Of a DNA stretch of 25,000 nucleotides, positions 1 through 6,807 are shown in pieces (position 1 is the stretch's first letter; each line of letters starts with the position of its first letter). Source of the stretch: Methylobacterium sp. SyP6R (GTDB lineage: Bacteria; Pseudomonadota; Alphaproteobacteria; Rhizobiales; Beijerinckiaceae); contig NZ_JAAQRC020000001.1 of the NCBI RefSeq assembly GCF_019216885.1, positions 5,730,001 to 5,755,000 on the forward strand. The letters run 5' to 3'. Under the pieces are notes generated by a model. The model did not search any database, was not told the DNA's origin, and saw only the letters and a list, made by a program, of their open reading frames with translations. Made by a program: the position numbers and the translations under genes.

Positions 1-1416
1 CGTCGCCTCGATCCGGTCGAGGCCGTGCTCGCGGACATGCTTGATGCAGCCGGCGATCCATTCGGCGTGCTGCTCGATCGCCACCGGCATGTTGGTGAGA
101 ACCGAGGGGCTGCCCGGGCCGGTCATCGTGAACAGGTTCGGGAAGCCCGGGACCTGCAGGCCGAGATAGCTCCTCGGGCCTGCCGCCCATTCCTCCTTGA
201 GAGAACGACCGTCGCGGCCCCGGATGTCGAGAGCGAGGAGGGGGCCGGTGAGCGCGTCGAAACCGGTGGCGAAGACGATGATGTCGAGGGGATAGGTCGC
301 GTCCGAGGTGCGCACGCCCTCGGGCACGATCGCGGCGATCGGCGTCTTCTTCAGGTCGACGAGCGTGACGTCGGGGCGGTTGAAGGTCTCGAAATAATCG
401 GTGTCGATCGGCGGGCGTTTGGTCGCGAAGAGGTGGTCGCGCGGCGTGAGCGCCTCCGCCGTGTCCGGATCCGTCACGATGCTGCGGATCTTGGCCCGGA
501 TGAACTCGGAGGCGGTCTCGTTGGCGTCCTGGTCGAGCATGATGTCGCGGAAGGCCGCGCGGAAGCGCAGGCCGCCGCGCTCCCAGGCCGCCTCGTAGAT
601 CGCCAGCCTCTCCTGGGGCGAGACGTCGAAGACCGAGCGGTCCGAGAAATCGAAGGGATGGCCGTTCGGCGCCGCGCGGGCTTTGGCGCGCAACTCCGAC
701 GAATTCTCGCGCACCCACGCCTTGAACGTATCGTCCATCGGGCCGTTGCGGGCCGGCACGCTGTAATTGGCGGTGCGCTGGAATACCGTGAGATGGGCGG
801 CTTGCGCGGCGATGACCGGAGTCGCCTGGATGCCGGTCGAGCCGGTGCCGATCAGCCCGACCCGCTGGCCCGAGAAGTCGACGCCGTCATGGGGCCAGCG
901 GCCGGTATGGTACCAGGCGCCCGAGAAGCTTTCGAGGCCAGGGATCGTCGGCACGTTGGCACTCGACAGGCAGCCGACCGCGGTGATCAGGAATTGCGCC
1001 TCGAACCGCTCGCCGCTCTCTGTCGTGACGATCCAGCGATTGGCCGCTTCGATGTAGGTGGCGCCGGCGACGCGGGTGCCGAGCTGGATGTCGCGCCGTA
1101 AGGAGAAGCGGTCGGCGACATGGTCGAGGTAGCGGCGGATCTCGCCGTGCTCAGGGTAGCGCTCGGTCCAGTTCCATTCCTCCTCGAGTTCGCGCGAGAA
1201 CGAGTAGGAATAGTAGTAGCTTTCGGAGTCGCAGCGTGCGCCCGGATAGCGGTTCCAGTACCAGGTACCGCCGATGCCCTCGGCCGCCTCCAGCACCCGC
1301 ACCGACAGGCCGAGCCGGTCGCGCAGCAGATGGAGCTGATACAGGCCGGAAAACCCGGCCCCGACGATGATCGCGTCGTAACGACGGACGGGAGCGGCCT
1401 CGTTCGGCTCTCTCAT
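1..1416 (-). CDS. Baeyer-Villiger flavin monooxygenase, PAMO-like, 3' end cut by window edge
   Basis: The reading frame is open from an ATG at 1416 to the window edge: 472 codons, against roughly 540 for the family, so about 70 C-terminal residues are missing. The protein starts with an FAD Rossmann motif (VGAGFSGLY), followed by GGTWYWNRYPGARCDSES as in phenylacetone monooxygenase. The Baeyer-Villiger fingerprint FSGAWYHTGRWP begins at about F164, and a second, NADPH-binding Rossmann motif (GLIGTGSTGIQ) follows. Further on are KRPP, which carries the conserved active-site Arg, FATGFD, and a GPGSPSVLTNM stretch typical of the family. Members are soluble enzymes that use NADPH and O2 to insert oxygen next to a ketone, giving an ester or lactone. 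The gene lies 231 bp downstream of the MFS gene on the same strand, so co-transcription is possible but not shown. A GGGAGA stretch about 11 nt before the ATG is a modest RBS. The enzyme class is firm; the substrate is unknown. Confidence 0.93.
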   Translation of the reverse strand, partial: MREPNEAAPVRRYDAIIVGAGFSGLYQLHLLRDRLGLSVRVLEAAEGIGGTWYWNRYPGARCDSESYYYSYSFSRELEEEWNWTERYPEHGEIRRYLDHVADRFSLRRDIQLGTRVAGATYIEAANRWIVTTESGERFEAQFLITAVGCLSSANVPTIPGLESFSGAWYHTGRWPHDGVDFSGQRVGLIGTGSTGIQATPVIAAQAAHLTVFQRTANYSVPARNGPMDDTFKAWVRENSSELRAKARAAPNGHPFDFSDRSVFDVSPQERLAIYEAAWERGGLRFRAAFRDIMLDQDANETASEFIRAKIRSIVTDPDTAEALTPRDHLFATKRPPIDTDYFETFNRPDVTLVDLKKTPIAAIVPEGVRTSDATYPLDIIVFATGFDALTGPLLALDIRGRDGRSLKEEWAAGPRSYLGLQVPGFPNLFTMTGPGSPSVLTNMPVAIEQHAEWIAGCIKHVREHGLDRIEAT

Positions 1417-1600
1417 GGCGTCGGTGTCTCCCTGTCCGAAGACCGTGACGCCCGTGGGCGCCCAGCTCCGTGATATCGGCTCCCGCGGAAACGGCGTGAC
1501 CGCGGCTCCTGTCCGATCAGGCTAGCAAGCGACCGGCGTCTCGACCACGCGCCGTGAGCGCGCGCCACCCATGAAGAGGGATCAGGTGACGGAGCCGGGT

Positions 1601-1642
1601 GCCGCGTGGCCGATCCGCCCACGCGGCGGGTCGACACCGCCG
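1601..1642. terminator. Overlapping GC hairpins after the MFS gene
   Basis: Two inverted repeats lie just past the MFS stop codon. One is CCGCGTGG (1602-1609) with CCACGCGG (1619-1626), a 9-nt loop and one extra flanking G-C pair. The other is CGGCGG (1624-1629) with CCGCCG (1637-1642). They overlap and so are mutually exclusive. There is no U-tract, so this is only a possible transcription pause or 3' end. The rest of 1417-1647 shows nothing else recognisable. Confidence 0.3.
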
Positions 1643-1647
1643 GTCGT

Positions 1648-2970
1648 TCAGACGCTCCGGTCGTTGCGGCGCAGGCTCTCGGGCATCGCGAAGAGCAGGA
1701 GCCCGGCGGCGACGAGGCAGAGGCAGCCGATGCCGTAGAGCGCCGGGGTGGTGGAGCCGGTGAGGTCCTTGACCCAGCCGACCATGACCGGGCTGACGAT
1801 GCCGCCGAACTGACCCAGCGTGTTGATGAGCGCGATGCCGCCCGCCGCGCCGACACCGGTGACGAGCTTCGCCGGCAAGGTCCAGAAGGTCGGGATCGAC
1901 GCGACGATACCGGAGCCGAGCAGCGCGAGGGCGATCATCAGCGGGACGATCTCTCTGTCGAACAGACCGGCGAGGAAGAAGCCGAGGGCTGCGGCGACCG
2001 CCAGGCCGGCGACGAATTTCAGCCGCTCGCCCGAGGCGTCCGACAGGCGCCCGATGACGATCATGCTGACCGCACCGCAGATGTAGGGAATCGCGGTCAG
2101 GAAGCCGACCGAGGCGGCGGCCCCGCCGCTCGCGGTCTTGATCAGGTCCGGGCCCCAGAAGTTGAGGCCGTAGGAGCCGACCTGAAGCAGGAAATAGACG
2201 AGGGCGATGAGCAGGAAGCCCGGCTGCCTGATCGCGCCCCACAGCGAATGGTCGCCGATGCCGTGGTTATGGTGGGCGATGCGGGAGGACAGAAGATCCT
2301 TTTCCTCGGCCGAGAGCCAGCGCGCGTCGGCGATCCGGTCTTCGAGGCGGGTGAGCACCAGGGCCCCGAGGATCAGGCAGGGCAGGCCGCCGGCGAGGAA
2401 GAGCCATTGCCAGCCGGCGAGGCCCGCGACGCCGTTGAGACCGCCGAGGATCAGCCCGGCCGCCGGCGCGCCGACGATGCCGGCGAAGGCCGAGGCGACG
2501 AACATGAACGAGGTGACGCGGCCGCGGAACGAGGCCGGGAACCACAGGGTGAGATAGTACAGGATGCCGGGGGCGAAGCCGGCCTCCATCGCGCCGATCA
2601 GGAAGCGCAGGACGTAGAAGTGCCACTCGGTGCGGATGACGATCATCAGCGCGGTGGCGATGCCCCACGAGATCATGATCCGGGCGATCCAGCGCCGCGC
2701 GCCGACCCGGTAGAGGGCGAGGTTCGACGGCACCTCGAAGATGACGTAGCCGACCACGAACATGCTGGCGCCGAGGCCGTAGGCGACGTTGCTGAAGCCG
2801 AGGTCGCTCTGGAGCTGGAACTTCGCGAAGCTGATGTTGATGCGGTCGAAGAACGCGAACAGGTAGCAGATCATGATCAGCGGCATCAGCCGCCAGGCGA
2901 CCTTGCGGATGACGGCAGCCTCGGTGAGGGCGTCGGAGCCGGCGAGCGGGCCGGCGGTGGCGATGGCCAT
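1648..2970 (-). CDS. MFS organic-anion transporter (ACS / phthalate permease type)
   Basis: A 440-residue inner-membrane protein with about 12 hydrophobic segments and the usual length for the anion:cation symporter branch of the major facilitator superfamily. Family features are YLFAFFDRINISFAK in helix 1, FEVPSNL in helix 2, GAMEAGFAPGILYYLTLWFP around helices 4-5, and a long central loop after LTRLEDRIADARWLSAEEK. ACS members import tartrate, glucarate, phthalate and similar carboxylates by proton symport. The ATG at 2970 is preferred because GGAGG lies 7 nt upstream and the protein then begins as the family does. A longer in-frame start at 3078 would only add translated tandem repeat (PASRAMA...). 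The position after the CoA-transferase and lyase genes suggests uptake of the acid these enzymes activate and cleave; that link is inference from context. Confidence 0.92.
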   Translation of the reverse strand: MAIATAGPLAGSDALTEAAVIRKVAWRLMPLIMICYLFAFFDRINISFAKFQLQSDLGFSNVAYGLGASMFVVGYVIFEVPSNLALYRVGARRWIARIMISWGIATALMIVIRTEWHFYVLRFLIGAMEAGFAPGILYYLTLWFPASFRGRVTSFMFVASAFAGIVGAPAAGLILGGLNGVAGLAGWQWLFLAGGLPCLILGALVLTRLEDRIADARWLSAEEKDLLSSRIAHHNHGIGDHSLWGAIRQPGFLLIALVYFLLQVGSYGLNFWGPDLIKTASGGAAASVGFLTAIPYICGAVSMIVIGRLSDASGERLKFVAGLAVAAALGFFLAGLFDREIVPLMIALALLGSGIVASIPTFWTLPAKLVTGVGAAGGIALINTLGQFGGIVSPVMVGWVKDLTGSTTPALYGIGCLCLVAAGLLLFAMPESLRRNDRSV

Positions 2971-3002
2971 GGGATTTCCTCCGGGCTTGGGTGGAGCCTT
3001 GG

Positions 3003-3092
3003 CCCGCGATGCGGGCATGAGTAGAGCCATTGCCCGCGATGCGGGCTTGGGTAGAGCCATTGCCCGCGATGCGGGCACGGGGGCGCCTTCGC
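3003..3092. repeat. Three 30-bp tandem repeats, each with a hairpin, in the MFS leader
   Basis: Units at 3003-3032, 3033-3062 and 3063-3092 share CCCGCGATGCGGGC followed by about 16 bp of the TTGGGTAGAGCCATTG type; the third copy has diverged in its second half. A degenerate partial copy lies at 2981-3002 next to the MFS ribosome site, and further GC-rich traces follow 3093. Within each unit GCCCGC-GAT-GCGGGC forms a perfect 6-bp stem with a 3-nt loop. The array fills much of the gap between the lyase gene and the MFS gene and so lies in the putative transcript. It may act on mRNA stability or read-through. The unit length is a multiple of three and the array is open on the minus strand, but no RBS supports its translation. 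Confidence 0.85.
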
Positions 3093-3173
3093 CCGGGGGA
3101 CGGGCGGGGCGGGTTTTGCGGTCCGGTGAGATTCGGCGAGGCTGCCTTCTTCCGGGCGGCGCGCGCGCCGGTG

Positions 3174-4094
3174 TCAGGCCGCCTTGAGCGGCGGGGCCGG
3201 GTGCAGGTCGCGCGGACGACCGGCCTTGGCGACCTGGCCCGGTCCGTCATGGCCGACGAGGCGGGGCAGGTCGCGGGACAGGGCGATGAGGGCGTCGAGG
3301 TCGAGGCCGGTCGACAGGCCCATCTCCTCGGCCATGCTCGCGAGGTCCTCGGTGCAGATGTTGCCGGTGGCGCCGGGCGCGAACGGGCAGCCGCCGAGGC
3401 CCCCGAGGGCCGCGTCGAACCGGCGTGCGCCGGCGTCAAAGGCCGCGAGCACGTTGGCGAGACCGCAGCCGCGGGTGTCGTGGAAATGGAGCGTCAGGCG
3501 GTCGGCCCCCACCAGCGGCAGCACCCGGGCGACGAGGCGGGCGACCTGGCGCGGATTGGCCATGCCGGTGGTGTCGGCCAGCGTCACCCCGTCGACCCCG
3601 AGCGCCAGATAGCGCTCGACCTGGACCAGCACCTTGTCCTCGGGCTGGAGCCCCTCGAACGGGCAGCCGAAGGCGGTCGCCGCGGTGGCGTTGACGCCGA
3701 CCTCGCCCCGCACAGTTTCCATGATCGCGGAAAAGCCCCGGATCGAGGCCTCCGGCGTCATGCCCATATTGGCACGGTTATGGGTCTCGCTCACCGAGGC
3801 GACGAGGTTGATCTCGTCGGCGCGTGCGGCGAGGGCCCGCTCGGCGCCCTTCGGGTTCGGCACGAGGGCGACGTAGGTGGCGCCGGGCCGGCGCGCGATG
3901 CCGGAAAAAACCTCGGCCGCGTCGGCGAGCGCCGGTACCGCCTTCGGCGAGACGAAGGACGAGACCTCGATGCGGGTGAAGCCCGCCGCCGACAGCGCGT
4001 CGATCAGCCGGATTTTTTCCGCGGTCGGGACGAAGACCGGCTCGATCTGGAAGCCGTCGCGGGTCGCGACCTCCTGGATGACGATCCCGCTCAC
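3174..4094 (-). CDS. HMG-CoA lyase family protein (possible citramalyl-CoA lyase)
   Basis: A 306-residue TIM-barrel lyase of the hydroxymethylglutaryl-CoA lyase family, of normal length. Visible family sites are R12-D13 at the start of the barrel (RDGFQIE, where classical HMG-CoA lyases have RDGLQNE), the metal-binding HxH (H203, H205 in LHFHDTRG), and the signature GGLGGCPFAPGATGN with the catalytic Cys near C236 and the metal ligand near N245. These enzymes cleave a 3-hydroxyacyl-CoA into acetyl-CoA and a keto compound using Mg2+ or Mn2+. The GTG start at 4094 overlaps the upstream CoA-transferase stop by 4 nt (GTGA), implying translational coupling. Pairing with a class III CoA-transferase resembles the succinyl-CoA:citramalate CoA-transferase and citramalyl-CoA lyase pair of Chloroflexus. 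The substrate could equally be HMG-CoA or another branched hydroxyacyl-CoA. Confidence 0.9.
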   Translation of the reverse strand: MSGIVIQEVATRDGFQIEPVFVPTAEKIRLIDALSAAGFTRIEVSSFVSPKAVPALADAAEVFSGIARRPGATYVALVPNPKGAERALAARADEINLVASVSETHNRANMGMTPEASIRGFSAIMETVRGEVGVNATAATAFGCPFEGLQPEDKVLVQVERYLALGVDGVTLADTTGMANPRQVARLVARVLPLVGADRLTLHFHDTRGCGLANVLAAFDAGARRFDAALGGLGGCPFAPGATGNICTEDLASMAEEMGLSTGLDLDALIALSRDLPRLVGHDGPGQVAKAGRPRDLHPAPPLKAA

Positions 4095-5284
4095 GCGACG
4101 GCTCCCGTCTGGCGCAAGGCGGCGATGCCGGCCTCGTCGAAGCCGAGGTCGGAGAGCACCGAATCGGTGTGGGCGCCGAGGGCCGGGCCCTGCCAGCGCA
4201 CGCTGCCTGGGGTCTCGGACAGCTTCGGCACGATGCCGGGCATCTTCACCCTCGTGTCGCCGGGCAGGTCCGCCTCCAGGATCATGTCGCGGGCGGTGTA
4301 ATGCGGGTCGGCGACGATGTCGGCGACCGAGTAGATCCGCCCGGCCGGCACCTCGGCGGCGTCGAGCACCGTCAGGGCCTCCGTCACCGTGCGGCCTCGG
4401 GTCCAGTCGGCGATGACGCCGTCGAGCATCCCGGCCTGTTTCGAGCGGCCCTCGTTGTTGCGCAACGCCGGATCCTCGGCGAGGTCGGCCCGGCCGATCG
4501 CAGTCATCAGGCGGCGGAAGATCGGATCGCTGTTGCCGGCGATGACGACGAAGCCGCCATCCCGGCTCGGATAGGTGTTCGAGGGCGCGATGCCCGGCAG
4601 CGCGCCGCCGGTGCGGGTGCGGACCTCGCCGAGAAGGTCGTATTCCGGCACCAGGCTCTCCATGACGTTGAACACGCTCTCGACGAGCGAGACGTCGATC
4701 ACCTGGCCGGCGCCCTGGCCGGTCTTGACCCGCAGCAGGGCCATCAGGGCGCCGATGACGCCGTGGAGCGAAGCGAGCGTATCGCCGATGCTGACGCCGG
4801 CCCGGGCCGGCGGGGTGCTCGGGTCGCCGGTGGTGAAGCGCAAGCCCCCCATCGACTCGCCGATCGCCCCGAAGCCGGGCCGGTCGCGATAGGGCCCGGT
4901 CTGGCCGTAGCCGGAGATGCGGACCATCACGAGGTTCGGGTTGAGGGCCGAGAGCACGTCCCAGCCCAAGCCCAGTTTCTCGAGCCCGCCGGGCCGGAAG
5001 TTCTCGACGACCACGTCGGCGCTCTGCGCGAGCTGCTTGACGATCGCGAGGCCCTCAGTCGACTTGAGGTTGACGGCGATCGACTTCTTGTTGCGCGATT
5101 GCAGGTACCACCAGAGCGAGGTGCCCTCGTGCATCTTGCGCCACTTGCGCAGGGGATCGCCCTCGCCGGGGGGCTCGACCTTGATCACCTCGGCGCCGAA
5201 CTCCGCCATCAGGCGGGTGGCGAAGGGCGCGGCGATCAACTGGCCGAGTTCCAGGACGCGAATGCCCGCGAGCGGTCCGCTCAT
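4091..5284 (-). CDS. Class III (CaiB/BaiF family) acyl-CoA transferase
   Basis: A 397-residue protein, the usual size for family III CoA-transferases, which fold as interlocked dimers and move CoA from one acid to another. It begins PLAGIRVLELGQLIAAPFATRLMAEFGAEVIKVE, continues through SRNKKSIAVNLK and VVVENFRPGGLEKLGL, and has the catalytic Asp at about D168 in SIGDTLASLHG, followed by a small domain rich in family residues. The ATG at 5284 has GGAGGA 6-7 nt upstream; the in-frame ATG at 5389 is rejected because the extra 35 residues match nothing in the family and overlap the putative promoter. Its stop overlaps the start of the lyase gene. The expected role is activation of a dicarboxylic or hydroxy acid with succinyl-CoA or acetyl-CoA before cleavage. 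The family is certain, the substrate is not. Confidence 0.94.
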   Translation of the reverse strand: MSGPLAGIRVLELGQLIAAPFATRLMAEFGAEVIKVEPPGEGDPLRKWRKMHEGTSLWWYLQSRNKKSIAVNLKSTEGLAIVKQLAQSADVVVENFRPGGLEKLGLGWDVLSALNPNLVMVRISGYGQTGPYRDRPGFGAIGESMGGLRFTTGDPSTPPARAGVSIGDTLASLHGVIGALMALLRVKTGQGAGQVIDVSLVESVFNVMESLVPEYDLLGEVRTRTGGALPGIAPSNTYPSRDGGFVVIAGNSDPIFRRLMTAIGRADLAEDPALRNNEGRSKQAGMLDGVIADWTRGRTVTEALTVLDAAEVPAGRIYSVADIVADPHYTARDMILEADLPGDTRVKMPGIVPKLSETPGSVRWQGPALGAHTDSVLSDLGFDEAGIAALRQTGAVA

Positions 5285-5321
5285 GACGTCTCCTCCGATG
5301 CGATGTGTCTTTGAACCATCC

Positions 5322-5349
5322 ATAATTGAAGAACGCGGGCCGGATCCAA
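5322..5349 (-). promoter_or_regulatory. Candidate sigma-70 promoter for the CoA-transferase operon
   Basis: Read on the minus strand, TTGGAT (5349-5344) and AATTAT (5327-5322) are separated by 16 bp. This puts a start site near 5315 and leaves a leader of about 30 nt containing the GGAGGA ribosome site. The match is partial, and the assignment gains weight mainly from the LysR-type box lying upstream at the expected distance. Confidence 0.4.
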
Positions 5350-5367
5350 CCGTATCTCGCGAGCGAC

Positions 5368-5386
5368 CGTTCTCTCCAGGAGAACG
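5368..5386. promoter_or_regulatory. Candidate LysR-type operator (TTCTC-N5-GAGAA)
   Basis: CGTTCTC and GAGAACG form a perfect 7-bp dyad with a 5-bp spacer. Its core TTCTC-TCCAG-GAGAA satisfies the interrupted-dyad T-N11-A rule of LysR-family recognition sites. It is centred near 5377, about 62 bp upstream of the predicted start site at 5315, the usual place for the LysR anchor site. It lies 22 bp beyond the LysR gene stop, so it could alternatively be part of that gene's 3' end. Confidence 0.5.
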
Positions 5387-5408
5387 CAAAGGGTCGAACG
5401 GGACGCCG

Positions 5409-6278
5409 TCAGGGCGGTGCCGGCCGGGCCAGATGCGCGACGAGGAGGCCGGCGGCGGGCGAGAGCGTACCCGGTCGCGTCACGATGATCAGCTCGCGAT
5501 CGGCCCATGGGTCGGTCAGCGGCACCGCCACGAGCTGCATCGCACCGCCGATCAGGCCGAAGACCCGCTCGGGGATCACGCCCAGGCCCATATCGGCCTG
5601 GACCATGCGGCAGACCGCGTCGAAGCCCGGGACGTGCACCCGCAGGCGCAACGGGCGGCCGATCCGCTGCGCCTCGGCCCGGACGCTGTCGTAGATCGAA
5701 CTCTGGGCATGCAGGCCGATGAAGTCGTAGCCGAGCGCTTCGGCGAAGGCGAGGCTCGCCCGGCCCGCCAGCGGATGCTCGGCCCGCATCACCAGGACGA
5801 GTCGGTCGCGCCGGTAGAGGGTGGAGCGCAGGTCGAGCGCCGCGACGGTCCCCGAGCAGATTCCGATCTCGGCCGCGCCCTCGGCGACGCCCCGGATCAC
5901 GCCGCCGCTCGGCCGCTCCTCCAGGTCGATTCTGATCGCGCCCTGCCTTGCCTGGAAGGCCCGCAGGTCTTCGGGCAGAAACTGCACGATGGCCGAGAGG
6001 TTGGCGAGCATCCTGACGATGCCGCGCACTCCCTTCGCGTGCTCGGCGAGTTCGAGGGCGATCTGCTCGGCGCTCGCCAGCATGCGACGGGTGTGGTGCA
6101 GCAGCGTCTCGCCGGCCGGGGTCGGGCGCATGCCCCGCGGCTCGCGGGTGAGCAGGATGCAGCCTAAGGCCCGTTCCAGCTCGGCGAGGCGCTTGCTCAC
6201 CGCCGAGGGCGCGATCACGGCGGCCCGGGCCGCACCGTTGAGCGTCCCCTCCTGGCAGATCGCCGCGAACAGCCGCAA
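5409..6278 (-). CDS. LysR-type transcriptional regulator, start codon unclear
   Basis: The N-terminal winged helix-turn-helix is clear (LFAAICQEGTLNGAARAAVIAPSAVSKRLAELERALGCILLTR), followed by a wing with GMRPTPAGETLL, a linker helix, and a periplasmic-binding-like effector domain (about residues 75-285). LysR proteins are cytoplasmic tetramers that activate nearby genes when an inducer binds. The only standard start codon in frame after an upstream TAG (6380-6378) is TTG at 6278, which gives 289 residues. The upstream codons still read like a LysR N-terminus (NRLDLKT), so the true start may be the rare ATT at 6332 or lie across a frameshift from the ATG at 6391. It sits on the same strand as, and directly upstream of, the CoA-transferase operon, its probable target. 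Confidence 0.9.
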   Translation of the reverse strand: MRLFAAICQEGTLNGAARAAVIAPSAVSKRLAELERALGCILLTREPRGMRPTPAGETLLHHTRRMLASAEQIALELAEHAKGVRGIVRMLANLSAIVQFLPEDLRAFQARQGAIRIDLEERPSGGVIRGVAEGAAEIGICSGTVAALDLRSTLYRRDRLVLVMRAEHPLAGRASLAFAEALGYDFIGLHAQSSIYDSVRAEAQRIGRPLRLRVHVPGFDAVCRMVQADMGLGVIPERVFGLIGGAMQLVAVPLTDPWADRELIIVTRPGTLSPAAGLLVAHLARPAPP

Positions 6279-6571
6279 CGTCTTGAGGTCGAGGCGGTTG
6301 AGGAGACCGGGGGCGGGAAGCTCGTCGGGAATGGCCCGCTCCCGTCGTCGATGGGGCGCTCGGATGGGATTTTTCGCCTATTCCGGCTCATCGAAGATCA
6401 TATGCGGAGTCGGACCGGCGCGCCAACGCGCATCGTTTCGGTCCGGCGCGGCGTCTCGGCGATCCGCGCCTGGAAGATTGGATGTCAGCCCTTCGCCTGC
6501 GTGAGGGCTCACACTTCTTCGGCCGCGGCCTGCCTGCCGGCGAGGATCTTTCCGTGTTTCTCAGGGGGTAT

Positions 6572-6585
6572 CGGAAATATTTCCG
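6572..6585. promoter_or_regulatory. Perfect 14-bp palindrome CGGAAATATTTCCG
   Basis: An uninterrupted, perfectly symmetric AT-centred palindrome in the non-coding region, 222 bp before the phytochrome start codon. Its form suits a dimeric DNA-binding protein. No regulator can be assigned from sequence. Confidence 0.4.
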
Positions 6586-6771
6586 CGCGGCGACACCGAT
6601 ACATCGATCGATTTGCACCATCACCCGCATGATCGATAGCCGCCCGCAGGAGAGCAGCCCGTACGGGATGCCGCCGGAGAACCTGAACGCCCGAGAAATT
6701 GTCATTGCTGTGCCGGATTCGCGCACTGGTGGGACTGGCGAGCTTCCCTTAAGGTGTCCGAGTAGATACCG

Positions 6772-6785
6772 GTTCGGATCCGAAC
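6772..6785. promoter_or_regulatory. Perfect 14-bp palindrome GTTCGGATCCGAAC
   Basis: This symmetric site ends 22 bp before the phytochrome ATG. It lies in the presumed 5' leader or core promoter, where a bound repressor or an RNA hairpin would affect expression. The spacing to the GAGG-type ribosome site is short. Confidence 0.4.
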
Positions 6786-6807
6786 GGCGCGAGGGGCGAG
6801 GGCGGCC

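Larger units (their letters stand above)
6279..6807. other. Intergenic region between the LysR and bacteriophytochrome genes
   Basis: No convincing gene is seen. The right-hand 200 bp are less GC-rich than their surroundings. The stretch holds two perfect palindromes (6572-6585 and 6772-6785, listed separately) and scattered ATCGAT motifs around 6604-6640. It should contain the phytochrome promoter, but I could not pick a -35/-10 pair with confidence. Short open frames here, such as the one at 6482-6835, run into the phytochrome gene and lack supporting features. Confidence 0.6.

Noticed and set aside
1606..3024. Long plus-strand open frame (472 codons) opposite the MFS gene
   Set aside because: It is the antisense shadow of a clear transporter; its translation is Arg/Asp/Glu-rich without family motifs, as expected from GC-rich third positions.
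2971..3078. Upstream start for the MFS protein at 3078
   Set aside because: The extension translates the tandem repeats, while the ATG at 2970 has a strong GGAGG site and a family-like N-terminus.
3003..3092. Tandem repeats considered as a CRISPR array
   Set aside because: The 30-bp units are contiguous with no unique spacers, and no cas genes are present.
5285..5389. Upstream start for the CoA-transferase at 5389
   Set aside because: The extra residues are not family-like and would cover the putative promoter; the ATG at 5284 has GGAGGA at good spacing.
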